Positions 36,401 to 46,800 are shown, counted from the stretch's first letter. The stretch is DNA of 64,000 nucleotides from Wyeomyia smithii (GCF_029784165.1 NC_073695.1:57707290-57771289), one strand, 5' to 3'. Notes: generated by a model not told the origin, from the sequence alone. Numbers and translations: made by a program.

Positions 36401-36665
36401 TCCAAGAAGCATGCATAAAGATATTTTAAAACTGTTACATGTAAACCATTCAGGAGTTGTAAAAATGAAGCAGATGGCACGTAGATCTGTGTACTGGTTT
36501 GGTATCAACGCAGCTATAGAGGCTTTCGTTCAAGCATGTGTATCGTGTAATAAGATGGCAATAGTTCCAAAAGCAAGACACAAACGCATTGGGTTCCTTC
36601 GGTTCGTCCGTTTAGTAGAATACATGCCGATTTTTTTTATTTCGGTCAAAAGATATTTTTGTTAA
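33435..36665 (+). CDS. Inner gypsy Gag-Pol through the start of integrase
   Basis: A 1076-codon frame. Gag-like capsid region about residues 20-200, then an Arg/Ser-rich stretch and one CCHC knuckle (CYFCGKPGHILKRC, about residue 253). Aspartic protease: MEVDCGSSITLM about residue 345. Reverse transcriptase: catalytic VYLDDVLIAG about residue 637. RNase H: VVVTDASGYGLGGV about residue 787. Integrase zinc-binding HHCC region: HVNHSGVVKMKQ to CVSCNKM, about residues 1005-1050. Shortly after, the frame runs into non-homologous residues and stops at 36665; integrase continues in another frame at 36659. The likely cause is a one-base indel near 36588. Gag and pol are joined without a frameshift signal. 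The translation start is uncertain; MASN at 33474 is an alternative. Confidence 0.9.
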   Translation: MTLLFISAADLVEMASNIVGSIEPYVPGASFTNYVERLGFVFQYNNVPESSQKALFITLSGPAVFEELKLLYPARDLSTLQYAEIIKKLKERFDKKESDLIQRFKFYNRVQGEDESAENFVLAVKLQAEFCEFGEFKDAAIRDKLLMGVFNKDLQQKMLSEENLTLASAERMLVNWELAGSRARMISGRTEQVASVKNRLGRRDEYLNERNGRNRSRSRSRSGFHMRNRSRSNNRDRSRSRSKKYNYNKPVVSCYFCGKPGHILKRCFKYINSQRKPTVRFADEPQPGTSAESYLEQLFSRFKPMLDDSSDDSGEFTCMMVSNKTNFNEPCLIDVKIQDRFVKMEVDCGSSITLMVKRLYAKFFDLLLEKCEKKLVVVNGAELSILGKALVDVEINVVQRRLELIILDSQNDFLPLLGCSWLDVFYSDWRKSFKNFSAINNVGTINQRDKTISNIRRQYPNVFLKDFSSPIVGYEADLVLKEDTPIFKRAYDVPYRLQDKVIEHLEMLEQQKVITPIKTSEWASPVVVVMKKNQEIRMVIDCKVSINKLIIPNTYPLPVAQDLFAKLSGCKVFCSLDLEGAYTQLALSKNSRKFVVINTIKGLFTYNRLPQGASSSAAIFQQVMEQVLAGLENVSVYLDDVLIAGVDLDDCHKKLYTVLDRLNKANIKVNWKKCSFFVSNLPYLGHIITDKGLLPSPDKISTISKAATPKNVTELKAFLGLINYYGKFVPHLSSKLFCLYQLLKKDVKFEWDKKCEEAFVDSKKALLDANILEYYDPKKPIVVVTDASGYGLGGVMAHMVNGVEKPVCFTSFSLNKAQRCYPILHLEALALVSTIKKFHKFLYGQSFTVYTDHKPLVGIFGRSGKNAIYVTRLQRYILELSIYDFNICYRPSAQMGNADFCSRFPLDLGTPEEYDREFVKSINFSQEVPVNYTKIAKETSRDVFLQRIINYYQNGWPEKIDKELLNVHSNRHDLELIDGCLIFQDRVVIPRSMHKDILKLLHVNHSGVVKMKQMARRSVYWFGINAAIEAFVQACVSCNKMAIVPKARHKRIGFLRFVRLVEYMPIFFISVKRYFC

Positions 36666-37483
36666 TTGTTGACAGTTATTCTAAATGGATCGAAGTAGAA
36701 TGGATGCGTTATGGAACTGATGCAAGCAAGGTTATTAGGAAATTTGTTTCTCTTTTTGCAAGATTTGGTCTTCCGGATGTGGTAGTGACGGATGGTGGTC
36801 CACCCTTTAATTCGTCTGTTTTTGTATCATTTTTGGAAAGGCAAGGAATAGTAGTCATGGAAAGCCCTCCTTACAATCCCTCTAGTAATGGGCAAGCCGA
36901 AAGGTCGGTAAGGATTGTTAAAGAAATGTTCAAAAGGTTCCTGTTTGATGAAGATGTTAGGCAGATGGATACGGAGGATCAGATTAACTTGTTTCTGATA
37001 AATTATAGAAATTCTTGCTTGCCAAAGGATGGAACTTTTCCATCAGAGAAAATATTTACATATACACCAAAGATTTTATTGGATTTGATTAATCCAAAGA
37101 AAATAAATAAACCAAAGATTAATGACGATTCTGTTGATGATAGAAAAATAACAATCTGTGATATTCCTAGTTTTGAGCAAACAAATTTGGTTGATCCAAT
37201 TGCTCGATTGAAGTTAGGAGATAACATTTGGTACAAAAATCATAATATTAAAGACTCTTCCAGATGGGTAGAAGCAAAATTCATTAAACAGTGTTCTCCT
37301 ACAATTTTCCAGATCAGTATTGGAAACGTGGTGCTAAAGGCGCATCGCAAGCAATTGAAGGTCCCAAAAACAACTAGTGTAAGGCATAATTTGACTGTTC
37401 CGTGCAGGAGGACCTGCAAACGTGAAAGATCCACTTCAGGTTGCGAGTTCTTTGGTTTCTCTGACGATGTATTACGACCTTAA
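36659..37483 (+). pseudogene. Inner gypsy integrase core, out of frame with Gag-Pol
   Basis: Continues integrase after a one-base break. The D,D,E triad is intact: LIVDSYSKWIE (about 36663), VVVTDGGPPFNS (about 36780) and SSNGQAERSVRIVK with the Glu near 36898. A C-terminal SH3-like region follows (KLGDNIWYKNH, VVLKAHRKQLKV). The C-terminal end, with a typical PRRSERIKYRRE tail, appears to lie in another frame at about 37422-37613, suggesting a second indel near 37430. Confidence 0.8.
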
Positions 37484-37634
37484 GAGATTGCGGATGGATG
37501 ATGGTACTAATAGCGCAGCAGGATCATCGGCTCCGAGACGGTCAGAAAGAATTAAGTACAGAAGAGAGAACATGAAGGTAAAACAAAAACAAAAATTAAA
37601 ATTAAAAAGCTAAACTGAATGATTTTGGTGATGG

Positions 37635-37964
37635 GTGTCAAAGGACACAAATGAAAATAAAATAAAAATAAAATTAATTGTTAATGAAAAGATATAGGTG
37701 TCAACGGGCACTATCTGAAAATAAAAATAAATTGGTTAGAAAAAGATATCGGTGTCAATGGACGCTATCTGAAAAATAAAAATTAAAATAATTAAACAAT
37801 ATATCTATTAGCATATTTTACAAAAAAAAAATATTGTATTATAAATAAGAGTGTCAATGGACACATTCTGAAAATTAGAATTGTATATTGTGTCAATGGA
37901 CACATTTTGAAAATGGAATTATTATTATGTAATAAATTTTACAAATTAGAGCGTTAAAGAACGC
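37635..37964 (+). repeat. Six small hairpins with covarying stems
   Basis: Five-pair stems with four-base loops at 37635-37648, 37698-37711, 37752-37765, 37851-37864, 37890-37903 and 37951-37964. The typical form is GTGTC-AATG-GACAC. The last reads GCGTT-AAAG-AACGC, with compensating changes on both sides of the stem. Most are followed by a version of ATTCTGAAAAT. They lie between the pol end and the 3' LTR. Confidence 0.7.
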
Positions 37965-38055
37965 AATTCAGATTATATACAAAAATTATTTTAATTATAT
38001 ATTTTTTTTAATTATTTGCATTGTAAATGTATTCAAAATCTAAAAGAGGAAGAAT

Positions 38056-38274
38056 TGTGGTGTACAGAAAAAGACCAAGTCAAAGGCTAAGGCCGATCAG
38101 AATTTTGATTATGTAAAACGTACAGCGTGTTTACCAACACGCGCGAAAGCAATGCAAATAAATACCGCTGAGCTGGACTCGAGCGGCAGAAGATTCTTGT
38201 TACAGTTCGTTGATCTCCGATCCGAAATCCTTGGAGTTCACTGACCTTATTTTACCTAGTTGTGATATATTAAA
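38056..38274 (+). repeat. 3' LTR of the inner gypsy element
   Basis: 219 bp, one base different from 32823-33041. Preceded by the purine tract at 38042-38054. Confidence 0.95.
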
Positions 38275-40745
38275 ACTACAACTAAGGAAATTCAATTACC
38301 AGAAAACTTTTGCCCTAAATATGAATCCTTAGCAAATTTCTATTTTTGTTCTATTCAAAACAAAACGAACGAAGAAAATCTTAATGAACGAGCAAAGAAA
38401 TTAAATAAGGAGCTTAAACTCGAAAGCAGTGAGCCTCTTATAAAAAATAAACTGGAAAAACTTTGCAATGAATTTAATGACATATTTTCACTTCAAGGTG
38501 ACTTGCTTTCAGAAAACAATTTTTACAAACAAAGTATAACCCTCAATGACCCAAAACCAACTTATATAAAAAATTACAGATTACCGGAGTCTCGAAAACA
38601 TGAAATAAATGAACAAGTACAAAAAATGCTAAATTAAGGGATAATTCAAAATTCGACCTCACCTTACAACTCGCCCATCTTACTTGTGCCGAAGAAAACA
38701 GATTCAAACGGAAGTAAGAAATGGCGACTTGTAATCGATTACCGACAGTTGAACAAAACAATAACTCCAGATAAGTTTCCACTCCCACGGATAGATGAAA
38801 TCCTAGATCAATTAGGTCGAGCAAGATACTTTTCTACACTTGACCTGATGTCTGGATTTCACCAAATCCCGTTGGACCGAAATTCTAAACAATACACAGC
38901 CTTCTCCTCTGATAAAGGTCATTTCGAATTTAATAGGCTACCTTTCGGTTTAAACATAAGTCCTAACTCTTTTCAACGCATGATGTCCATCGCGTTGATC
39001 GGTTTACCACCACATTGTGCATTCCTCTACATTGACGATATCATCGTAGTGGGATGCTCAATTAATCATCATATCGAAAATTTACGTGAAGTGTTTCAAC
39101 ACCTAAGGAAATACAATCTCAAACTAAATCCAGCTAAATGTCATTTTTTTTTTAAATGAAGTAACCTAGCTAGGACATCATATCTCAAAAGATGGCATAC
39201 AACCGGATAACAACAAATATTCGACAATTATAAATTACCCAGTACCGAAAAATGCTGATGAAGTAAGACGATTTGTTGCTTTTTGCAATTATTATCGTCG
39301 CTTCATTAAAAATTTTCCCGATATCACCAACCCACTCAACAAACTATTACGAAAGGAAACAGTGTTCGAATGGAATGACAAATGCCAATCTTCATTTGAA
39401 ATACTAAAGAAAAATTTGCTGTCCCCTTAGATTCTACAATTTCCAGATTACTCCAAAGAATTCATTATTACTACGGATGCGTCAAAAGTAGCCTGTTGAG
39501 CAGTTCTAACTCAGTTGCACGATGGCATCGAATTACCAATTGCATTCGCTAGCAAAGCTTTTACAAAAGGTGAATCGAACAAATCAACAACTGAACAAGA
39601 ACTAACTGCTATACATTGGGCCATCGACTATTTTAGACCGTATATATATGGTCGCAAATTTATTATACGAACTGACCATAGACCACTTATATATCTATTC
39701 TCGCTTAAAAACCCTACATCTAAACTCACACGAATGAGATGGGATTTAGAGGAATATGATTTCAAAGTGGAATATATAAAAGGCAGTTCAAACGTAGTAT
39801 CTGACGCGTTATCAAGAATTCAAATAACGTCAGATACTCTAAAAAATATGTACATAGTAACTAGATCTATGACAAAAAGAAATACTTCTACCACTACTGA
39901 CAGCCAGACACAGAAGCCTGATCAACTTCACGTGTACGAAGCAGTCAGCGGCTTAGAAGCTTTTGATTTGCCAAAATTAACATTCAATTTCAACGATAAT
40001 ACATCATGCATAGACATGATTATTAGAGATGGTCGGTTTGAAAACCCGAAACCCGAACCCGACCCGTACCCGAGGGGTTCGGGTCGGGTTCGGGTTTGAA
40101 AATTTTTGAAAGTGTCGGGTACGGGTCGGGTTCGGGTTTGGTGAAAAAAAAAATTTCGGGTTCGGGTCGGGTTCGGGTTTGAAAATTTCGGGTTCAGGTC
40201 GGCTTTGGGTATGAAAACCCGAAACCCGACTGTAAAATCTATGAAATCTCGGGCTCGGGTCGGGTTCGGGTTCCACAATTTCGGGTTCGGGTCGGGTTCG
40301 GGTTTCATAGAAATAAAATTCTCGGGTTCGGGTCGGGTTCGGGTTTGAACGAATGAAAAAAGTTCGGGTTCGGGTCGGGTTTCGACAGAAAAAAAAATCG
40401 GGTTCGGGTCGGGTACGGGTTTGAAAAACATCAAACCCGACCATCTCTAATGATTATATATGATAAGAGATTTAGAAAGAGGCTAACTCCAACGGTTACC
40501 CTCGCAGTAAATTCTAACCTAATAAACGATTTACAATTTACATTACAACATATAGACGGCAGGCCTGCCCTAACAAAAGCGAAAACAAACGAAAAGTTAA
40601 ATGCGCAAAGTAATGTCGAAATTAACTCAAAAGTGAAAAAGCTAACAATTCAATCGAACGATGTAATTTTCTCATACATCGACATGAATACATTTAAACA
40701 GATAGGCAACGCTATTCTTCGGAATACTGTTGCAAATCTCCCTTG
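38275..40745 (+). pseudogene. Outer gypsy RT and RNase H, with stops and a hAT insertion
   Basis: Resumes the polyprotein after the inner element. Reverse transcriptase includes RLVIDYRQLNK (about 38725), LDLMSGFHQIPL (about 38845) and catalytic FLYIDDIIVVG (about 39025). RNase H includes TDASKVAC (about 39475), the segment from FASKAFTKGESNKSTTEQEL and RTDHRPLIYLF (about 39670). Breaks: TAA at 38635-38637, a frameshift in a T run near 39150, TAG at 39428-39430 and TGA at 39497-39499. The hAT MITE at 40024-40449 splits the downstream linker; the frame resumes (MIIYDKRFRKR) after it and ends at 40745. Integrase is absent. Confidence 0.85.
40024..40449. mobile_element. 426-bp hAT-type MITE made of GGGTTCGGGTC repeats
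   Basis: Ends TAGAGATGGTCGG and CCGACCATCTCTA are inverted repeats. The 8-bp duplication ATGATTAT flanks it (40016-40023 and 40450-40457), characteristic of hAT transposons. Most of the body is degenerate tandem GGGTTCGGGTCGGGTTCGGG on the plus strand, with CCCGAACCCGACC inverted copies at the left end. Proline/Arg-rich minus-strand frames here are artefacts. Confidence 0.9.
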
Positions 40746-41116
40746 AAATAATTTTTTCGCTCACCAGTGCATTGAAAAGGCAAATACACTGCGGCTATAA
40801 ATAAAATGCTAATACTTGTTTCAATTTCAATTCCCAAACTCTCGATAACTTTGGTTTCAAGATGGGGTAAAACACGATATTTTATTCGACGGTGGATAAC
40901 TATTGCAACTCCACCACCGGCAACATCAATTCTATCAAACCTATGAACCATGTTATTTGGGTTCTTTTTTAGTTTAATATTTGGCTTTAAAAGCGTTTCA
41001 GTCACAACTGCAATATGCACATCGTGGACTGTCAAAAAATTTAAAAATTCATCCTCTTTCGCTTTTAAAGAGCGAGCATTCCAATTTAGAAAATTTACAG
41101 CATTATTTAAAATCAT
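40728..41116 (-). pseudogene. Juan-like ORF2, N-terminal endonuclease fragment
   Basis: Starts at 41116 (MILNNAVNFLNWNARSL). Contains the first APE-type endonuclease blocks, including VVTETLL, the segment GGGVAIVIHRRIKYR and SILFIAAVYLPFQ. It ends abruptly after KNYFKGDLQ at the junction with gypsy DNA. The second half of the endonuclease and all of RT are gone. Confidence 0.85.
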
Positions 41117-42401
41117 TGCTCAATTTCAATTTCATAACAATATTAGTTGTAAATTTTATACCTTTTTGAACAGCCTCGTACATCGAGTTACAGTTCAACA
41201 AAACGGACATTAGCTGCAGCATGGATTGTTGTAGGTATTCAATCTTTTCTGGAGTTGGACTACCTAAATCAATACTGGCTGACTTTTCAGCACCAGACAC
41301 GAATCGTTTGTTACTGTTTGAATTTGAAATATCACATGTAAGGACACTGGCATATGAATAGCCTGGTGTTGCCTGAACAGGATTTTTTGTCTGAAATTTG
41401 TTAGCTGAATTTAAATTATTACCTACAGACACACCTGCTAATGAAAGTGCTGGTGATGCCTGAACAGTATTGAATGTCTTTTGTATACCCACATTGACAA
41501 CAGGTTGCTTAGAATTCCTACGTTGTCTGGAAGCAATAATTTTTGACCTTACAGGACAATTAAAGAAATTAGATTTGTGATTTCCCGCACAATTTACACA
41601 TTTGAAACTATTAGTGGTCTCTTTCACGGGGCAGATATCTTTCGTGTGACCAGTGTCACCACAAGTCATACATTTTGCTGCCATATGGCAGTTTCGAGTT
41701 CCATGACCATAGGCTTGACAATTCCGACATTGAGTAAGATTATGGATTTCTCCATGTCTCTTGAAATTTTCCCACTTCAATCGCACGTTAAATAAAACAC
41801 GTGGTTTTTCCAAACATTTCAAATTATTTACTTTGGTACGATCAAAATGTAATTAGCAATTTTCCTGGTGTATTCCAGTTTGATTAATTTTGGCATTTGC
41901 CTTTCGTTTCATCAAAATTACTTGGTTGGAGGCAAAACCAAGTGATTCTGACAAACAATCTTTGATTTCCTCAATAGTTTGGTCATTTGAAAGACCTTTC
42001 AAAACAGCCTTAAACGGTCTCTCGTTTTTGGCATCAAAAGAATAAAATTTATACATCTTTTCAGTCAAATACTGTAAAAGATGTTTATGGCCATCAAGAG
42101 ATTCGGCCAAAATACGAATTTCGCCTTTGCGGCCAATTTGAAAATTAACTTTCACATCCGACAGAAATGATGAAAGTTCTGATCGAAATGCTTTTAAATT
42201 TGCTACAAATACCACAATAGGTGAAACTTTAACCTTCTTCATAACGGCTTTATGCTCAGTATGAGAAGTTTGGATTTCTTGATCCCCAACGGAAGAAAGA
42301 ATATCATACCTGTTAGTCGAAATTTCAGTGTCACTTGGAGGAGATGCCTCACGTTTCCTTGAAGCCGCATCAAAGCGAGCTTTTTTATTTTTTCCAGGCA
42401 T
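41103..42401 (-). pseudogene. Juan-like ORF1 (gag-like) with one frameshift
   Basis: The first frame 42401-41853 starts MPGKNKKARFDAASRKRE, a basic N-terminus, and includes RPFKAVLKGLSNDQTIEEIK, typical of Jockey ORF1. The second frame 41822-41103 carries three zinc knuckles: CRNCQAYGHGTRNC, CMTCGDTGHTKDIC and CVNCAGNHKSNFFNC. A one-base break lies near 41860. ORF1 ends 14 bases inside the start of ORF2. Confidence 0.85.
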
Positions 42402-42657
42402 AACTGGAAAACTTCACTACACTTTCACTTCACTATAGAATTTAAGTAGAAACATCTCAAACCAAATTTACTCACTAAACACTCGTTAACGTTAAAAAAA
42501 CAAATTTATTACTTTGCGTTTCAACAGGTAGTCTTTTATAAAGATTGCCTGTTGAAAGCGAAAAGCAAAATTTTAATAACTCTCGGTAGTCTAAGACTTA
42601 GCCTCGAGCTGTTGGTAAAATGCGACCGTACTGTAGGACAGTTCAAGTCGATCTGGA

Positions 42658-43064
42658 TGTCATTAACTTCATTTACATTAACTTACTTCCAGCAAACCAC
42701 ACCAGTGGAAAACATGCTGAGAAGGTCAATTCTACCTGGCATCGAACCTTCAGTTCAATGCCTGGAATTTTGAGCGACACAAAAAACAGAAGTGTCGCAT
42801 TTCTGATTGACTGAACCATGCTGTTACCAAGAGTACAGTCATGAAGTTTCAGTGAATATATCTTTCTCTCTTTCGCATGTACACGATCATCGATTATGTG
42901 ATCGTGTACATAGCACACATAGATATCGGTGCTTCAAATGTCTCCAGTAGGAGACTTGTAAGAACTTTAGGAAAAATAAAGCATTCATTCTACTCAAAAC
43001 CGTCTCTGGTGTAACTCATTCAACCGAACGGTCACAAAAGGAAACGAAGGTCAAAGTCGCAACA
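42658..43064 (+). repeat. 3' LTR of the outer gypsy element
   Basis: 407 bp, matching 29634-30040 with about nine differences by eye. The junction with the Juan-like 5' end is within about 10 bases upstream, so the gypsy polypurine tract is no longer visible. Confidence 0.85.
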
Positions 43065-43260
43065 CGCCGTTTCGAAAGACGTAATGATCGTTCCCGTAGA
43101 GGACTCGAAATGCCGTGGCCACAACCTTGTCCAAGACATCGACCTTATAGTACGCGACGTTGATTTCACTTTTTCTCGATAAACACCAGTGAGAGCTTTC
43201 GACGCCTAAATACGGCCACAAACCATCACTGAAGCGGCGCACAGTGCGTTGAATGTATGG
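43065..43260 (-). pseudogene. Middle piece of a mariner transposase, cut by the outer gypsy element
   Basis: On the minus strand: a segment ending DGLWPYLGVESSH, then CLSRKSEINVAYYKVDVLDK, VVATAFRVLYGNDHYVF. The last block corresponds to the region before the second catalytic Asp in mariner transposases. It stops at the LTR boundary, and the next recognisable part lies at 29530-29633 on the same strand. Confidence 0.65.
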
Positions 43261-43821
43261 GAATGCGGGACAAAAATCAATACAGATATTCTAGTCAACG
43301 ACGTGTCACACCACGAAAAATGTACCGATGAGAGCTACCATTTGCATAATTGGCGAATGTCAAATACGTAATCGCAAAAATGTCTTAAACGCCAGTTTTG
43401 CACAAAAGCATAAAATGATAATTTTCCAAGAATATAATCCATTTCGAGATAAAACGCTTGAAAGGAATATTTAACTTATTTCTAAGCAATAAAAAAGTGA
43501 CCTAAACGCCATCATAATTAGTATTCATTATTATTTTTATTTAATTCTTCTTAACATTGTTTATATACGGTTTACTGCTGCAAAACATTTAGACATCATT
43601 AATCCAAGAATCTTTTATGTGTTTTACACATAAATTACGTGTTATACATAAAAATAAGGGACAAATGTACGATAAATTGCTTATTCTTGGTTCCAGAGGT
43701 ATCATTCGAAAACGCGAATTCCGGTTGAAATAGCAAACTTGAGCGATGGCAATAGCTTCCAAAGTTTGAAGGATACTCCAAATAAGGGTAAAAAGTGAAA
43801 CTCACAGAAGTACTTTGGGGT
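43261..43821. other. Non-coding stretch
   Basis: No gene or element recognised. The last 12 bases (43810-43821, GTACTTTGGGGT) are the left target duplication of the RTE element. Confidence 0.5.
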
Positions 43822-46800
43822 TGGTAAACGGCTGGGCAGTGCGTACCAGCAGTACACCCGTACTAGTTGGCATAAAATAGACCCCAGTGTGGTCCAAAGC
43901 ATAATGCCCAGCAACTCCTATCCCTACCCCCACGAGGTAGGACGAAATAAGGACGACGATTGGAAGCTCGGTACATGGAACTGTAGATCGCTGAACGCCC
44001 CTGGTGGCGACCGGATTCTGCTGGATCAGCTAGAACCCCGCCACTTCGACATCGTGTCGCTCCAGAAGCTTTGCCGGAAAGGAGGGAAGGTACGGAGGAT
44101 TTGTGGCCGCAGGGCACAGTACTACCAGAGCGGCGGCAAAACCAATGAGCTGGGTACCGGCTTTATAGTGCTGGGCAGGATGCAGAGTCGTGTGATCAAG
44201 TGACAGGCGATCAGCGACAGGTTGTGTTTGTTGAGAATAAAAGGCCAGTTCTACAACTACACTATCCTCAATGTGCACTGCCCTCACGAAGGAAGACCCG
44301 ATGTAGAGAAAGAAGAGTTCTACGCACAGCTGGAGAAACTCTACGATAGCTGCTCGCGTAGAGACATCAAGGTCGTCATCGGGGACATGAATGCGCAGAT
44401 CGGTTGGGAAGAAATGTACAAGCCGGTGATCGGCCCGCACAGCCTGCACACCGTGACGAACGACAACGGCCAGCGATGCGTAAACTTCGCAGCTTCCCGA
44501 GGACTGGCAGTCCGAAGTACCTTCTTTCCCCGCAACGACATCCACAAAACCACCTGGAGATCACCTGACCAACGTACAGCAAATCAAATTGACCATGTTC
44601 TCATCGACGGCCGCTTCTTCTCAGACATTACAAACGCACGTACCTATCGCGGTGCGGATATTGGTTCGGACCACTACCTAGTTGCGGTATCATTGCGCTC
44701 AAAACTGTCGACCGTATACCACGCGCGACACCGCCGAACCCCGCGGCTCAACATTAAGCAGCTCCGGAACTCCCAGGCTGCGGAGGAATACGCACAACAG
44801 CTTGAAGCGGTGCTACCCACAGCGGAGGGGCTGGGCGCATTGCCTCTTGAAGACGGCTGGTGCAGCATTCGCACAGCTGTCGGGGAGACCGCAACGGCGA
44901 CACTAGGAGTGGAAGCACCGAGTGGCAGAAACGACTGGTATGACGGGGAGTGCGAGGCAGCGGTGAATGAGAAGAACCGGACCTGGGCGATATACCTGGG
45001 CAGGTCAACGAGAGAGAACAAGGCCAATTACAAACGGGCACGGAACGACATGACCACGATTCTCAGACGAAAGAAGCGCCAGCAAAAGGATCGTGAACAT
45101 GAGGAGCTGGAGCAGCTGTACCGTGCCAGTGGAACGTGGAAATTCTATGAGACCTAAACCGTCCCGCAGAGGCTATGTGCCGCAAGCCGACATGTGCAAC
45201 GACGCGGATGGGAACCTTCTCACGGATGCCAGCGAGGTGGTCGACAGGTGGAAGGAGTACTTCGAATGGCGAAACAGCAAACAGAAGCGGAGCAGGAACT
45301 GATCTAGGAGCACCAGCAGCGGATGACCGAGTACCAGCCCCCGTAATTCATGAAGTTCTTTGTGAGATCGGAAAGCTAAAAAACAATAAAGCCGCAGGCA
45401 AAGAGGGACTGTCGAGCGAGCTCTTGAAACATAGGAGAAAGGCGCTGGCTAGAGCACTGCACTGGGTCATTTCCAGGATTTGGGAGGGGGAAAAACTGCC
45501 AGACGAGTGGATGGAGGGAGTCGTCTGTCCCATCTACAAGGAGGGCGACAAGCTGGAGTGCTGCAGCTACCGCGGTATCTCGCTTATCAAGCCGCCTACA
45601 AAATACTCTCACAGATCCTGTTCCGTCGTCTATCACCTTTAACCAGGAGGTTTGTGGGTCAGAACCAAGCGGGTTTCATGAAAGCCCGTGCCACCACGGA
45701 CCTGATCTTTTCAATCCGACAGATTTTACAGAAATGTCGGGAGTACAACGTGGCCACACATCAAATCTTCATTGACTTCACGGCGGCCTATGATACAGTC
45801 GATCGAGAACAGCTATGGCAGATCATGCACGACAACGGATTTCCGGATAAACTGACTCGATTGATCAGAGCCACCATGGCGCAAGTGATGTGCTACGTGC
45901 GTGTTTCGGGGATACTCTCGAGTCCCTTTGAATCGCGCAGAGGGTTGAGACAAGGTGATGGACTTTTCTGTTTGCTGTTTAACATCGCCCTTGAGGGTGT
46001 GATCCGGAGGGCGGGCATCGACACGAGGGGCACAATTTTCACAAGGTGTGTTCAGCTTCTGGGCTTCGCGGATGACTTCGACATCATAATCACGTAACTA
46101 TGCGACGGCGGAGGAAACTTACGCCCGACTGAAAGCCGAAGCTGGACGGATCGGACTGCGGATAAATGCGTCGAAAACAAAATACATGCGAGCGAGAGGC
46201 TCCAAGGAGAACAACATCAGCCTCCCAACTCAAGTCTTTGTAGACGGTGATGAGCTTGAGTTGGTCGTCGGTCGATGAGTTCGTGTATTTGGGGTCACTG
46301 GTGACCGCCGACAATAACACCAGTAAAGAGATACAGAGACGCATCCAGGCAGGAAATCGTGTCTACTTTTCTCTTCGGAAGACACTTCGATCGAATCGAG
46401 TGCGACGACGCACGAAGTTGACGCTGTACAAAACCCTGAGACCGGCAGTCCTCTATGGGATCGAGACAACAACGCTTCTCGCGGAGGACCTTAACGCTTT
46501 TGGAGTTTTCGAACGGAAGGAGCTGCGGATTATCTACTGTGGAGTACAGACGGACGACGGAGAATGGCGACGGCGCATGAACCACGAACTGCACGCGCTG
46601 CTTGAAGAGAATCCCATTGCACACCTGGCGAACTCAATAGGTTGCGGTGGGCCGATCACGTCGTAAGGATGCCGGACGACAACCCTGTGAAATCACTTCT
46701 CTTCAGCAACCCTACCGGCTACGATAGCTCGATCAGATCGAAGGAGACTTTCGGGTCATGAGACGCCTGGGGAACTGGCTAAACACAGCCCAAAACCGAG

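Larger units (their letters stand above)
32823..38274 (+). mobile_element. Inner Ty3/gypsy-type LTR retrotransposon, very young
   Basis: Bounded by 219-bp LTRs at 32823-33041 and 38056-38274 that differ at one base (CTCTGATCC against CTCCGATCC). The duplication ACTAC flanks it (32818-32822 and 38275-38279). The primer-binding site starts TGGCGACGAAGTC at 33044, and the purine tract AAAAGAGGAAGAA precedes the 3' LTR. Gag and pol share one long frame with two breaks near the integrase end. It sits inside the outer element's polyprotein. Confidence 0.95.
40728..42650 (-). mobile_element. Juan-like (Jockey clade) LINE, 5' half only
   Basis: On the minus strand: a 5' untranslated region of ~250 bases, ORF1 with three zinc knuckles, then the first ~130 codons of ORF2. 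Endonuclease wording (NFLNWNARSLKAKEDEF, HIAVVTETLLKPNI) closely recalls mosquito Juan elements. Missing the 3' half is unusual, since LINEs normally lose the 5' end; a later deletion that also removed gypsy integrase explains it best. Ends are approximate. Confidence 0.8.
29634..43064 (+). mobile_element. Outer Ty3/gypsy-type LTR retrotransposon, nested and broken
   Basis: Two 407-bp LTRs bound the element, followed by a primer-binding-like TGGCGACCTGTGCC at 30041, a small leader ORF, gag, protease, RT and RNase H. It contains a younger gypsy element (32823-38274), a hAT MITE (40024-40449) and a Juan-like LINE fragment (40728-42650). Integrase is not recognisable and was probably lost with the 3' part of the Juan copy. 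By eye the LTRs differ at about nine positions, roughly 2 percent. No target duplication was seen, but the outside flanks are two halves of one mariner transposase, which supports a single insertion. Confidence 0.85.

Noticed and set aside
40004..40444. Pro/Arg/Thr-rich minus-strand frames of 146 and 168 codons
   Set aside because: Translations of the GGGTTCGGGTC repeat in the hAT MITE.
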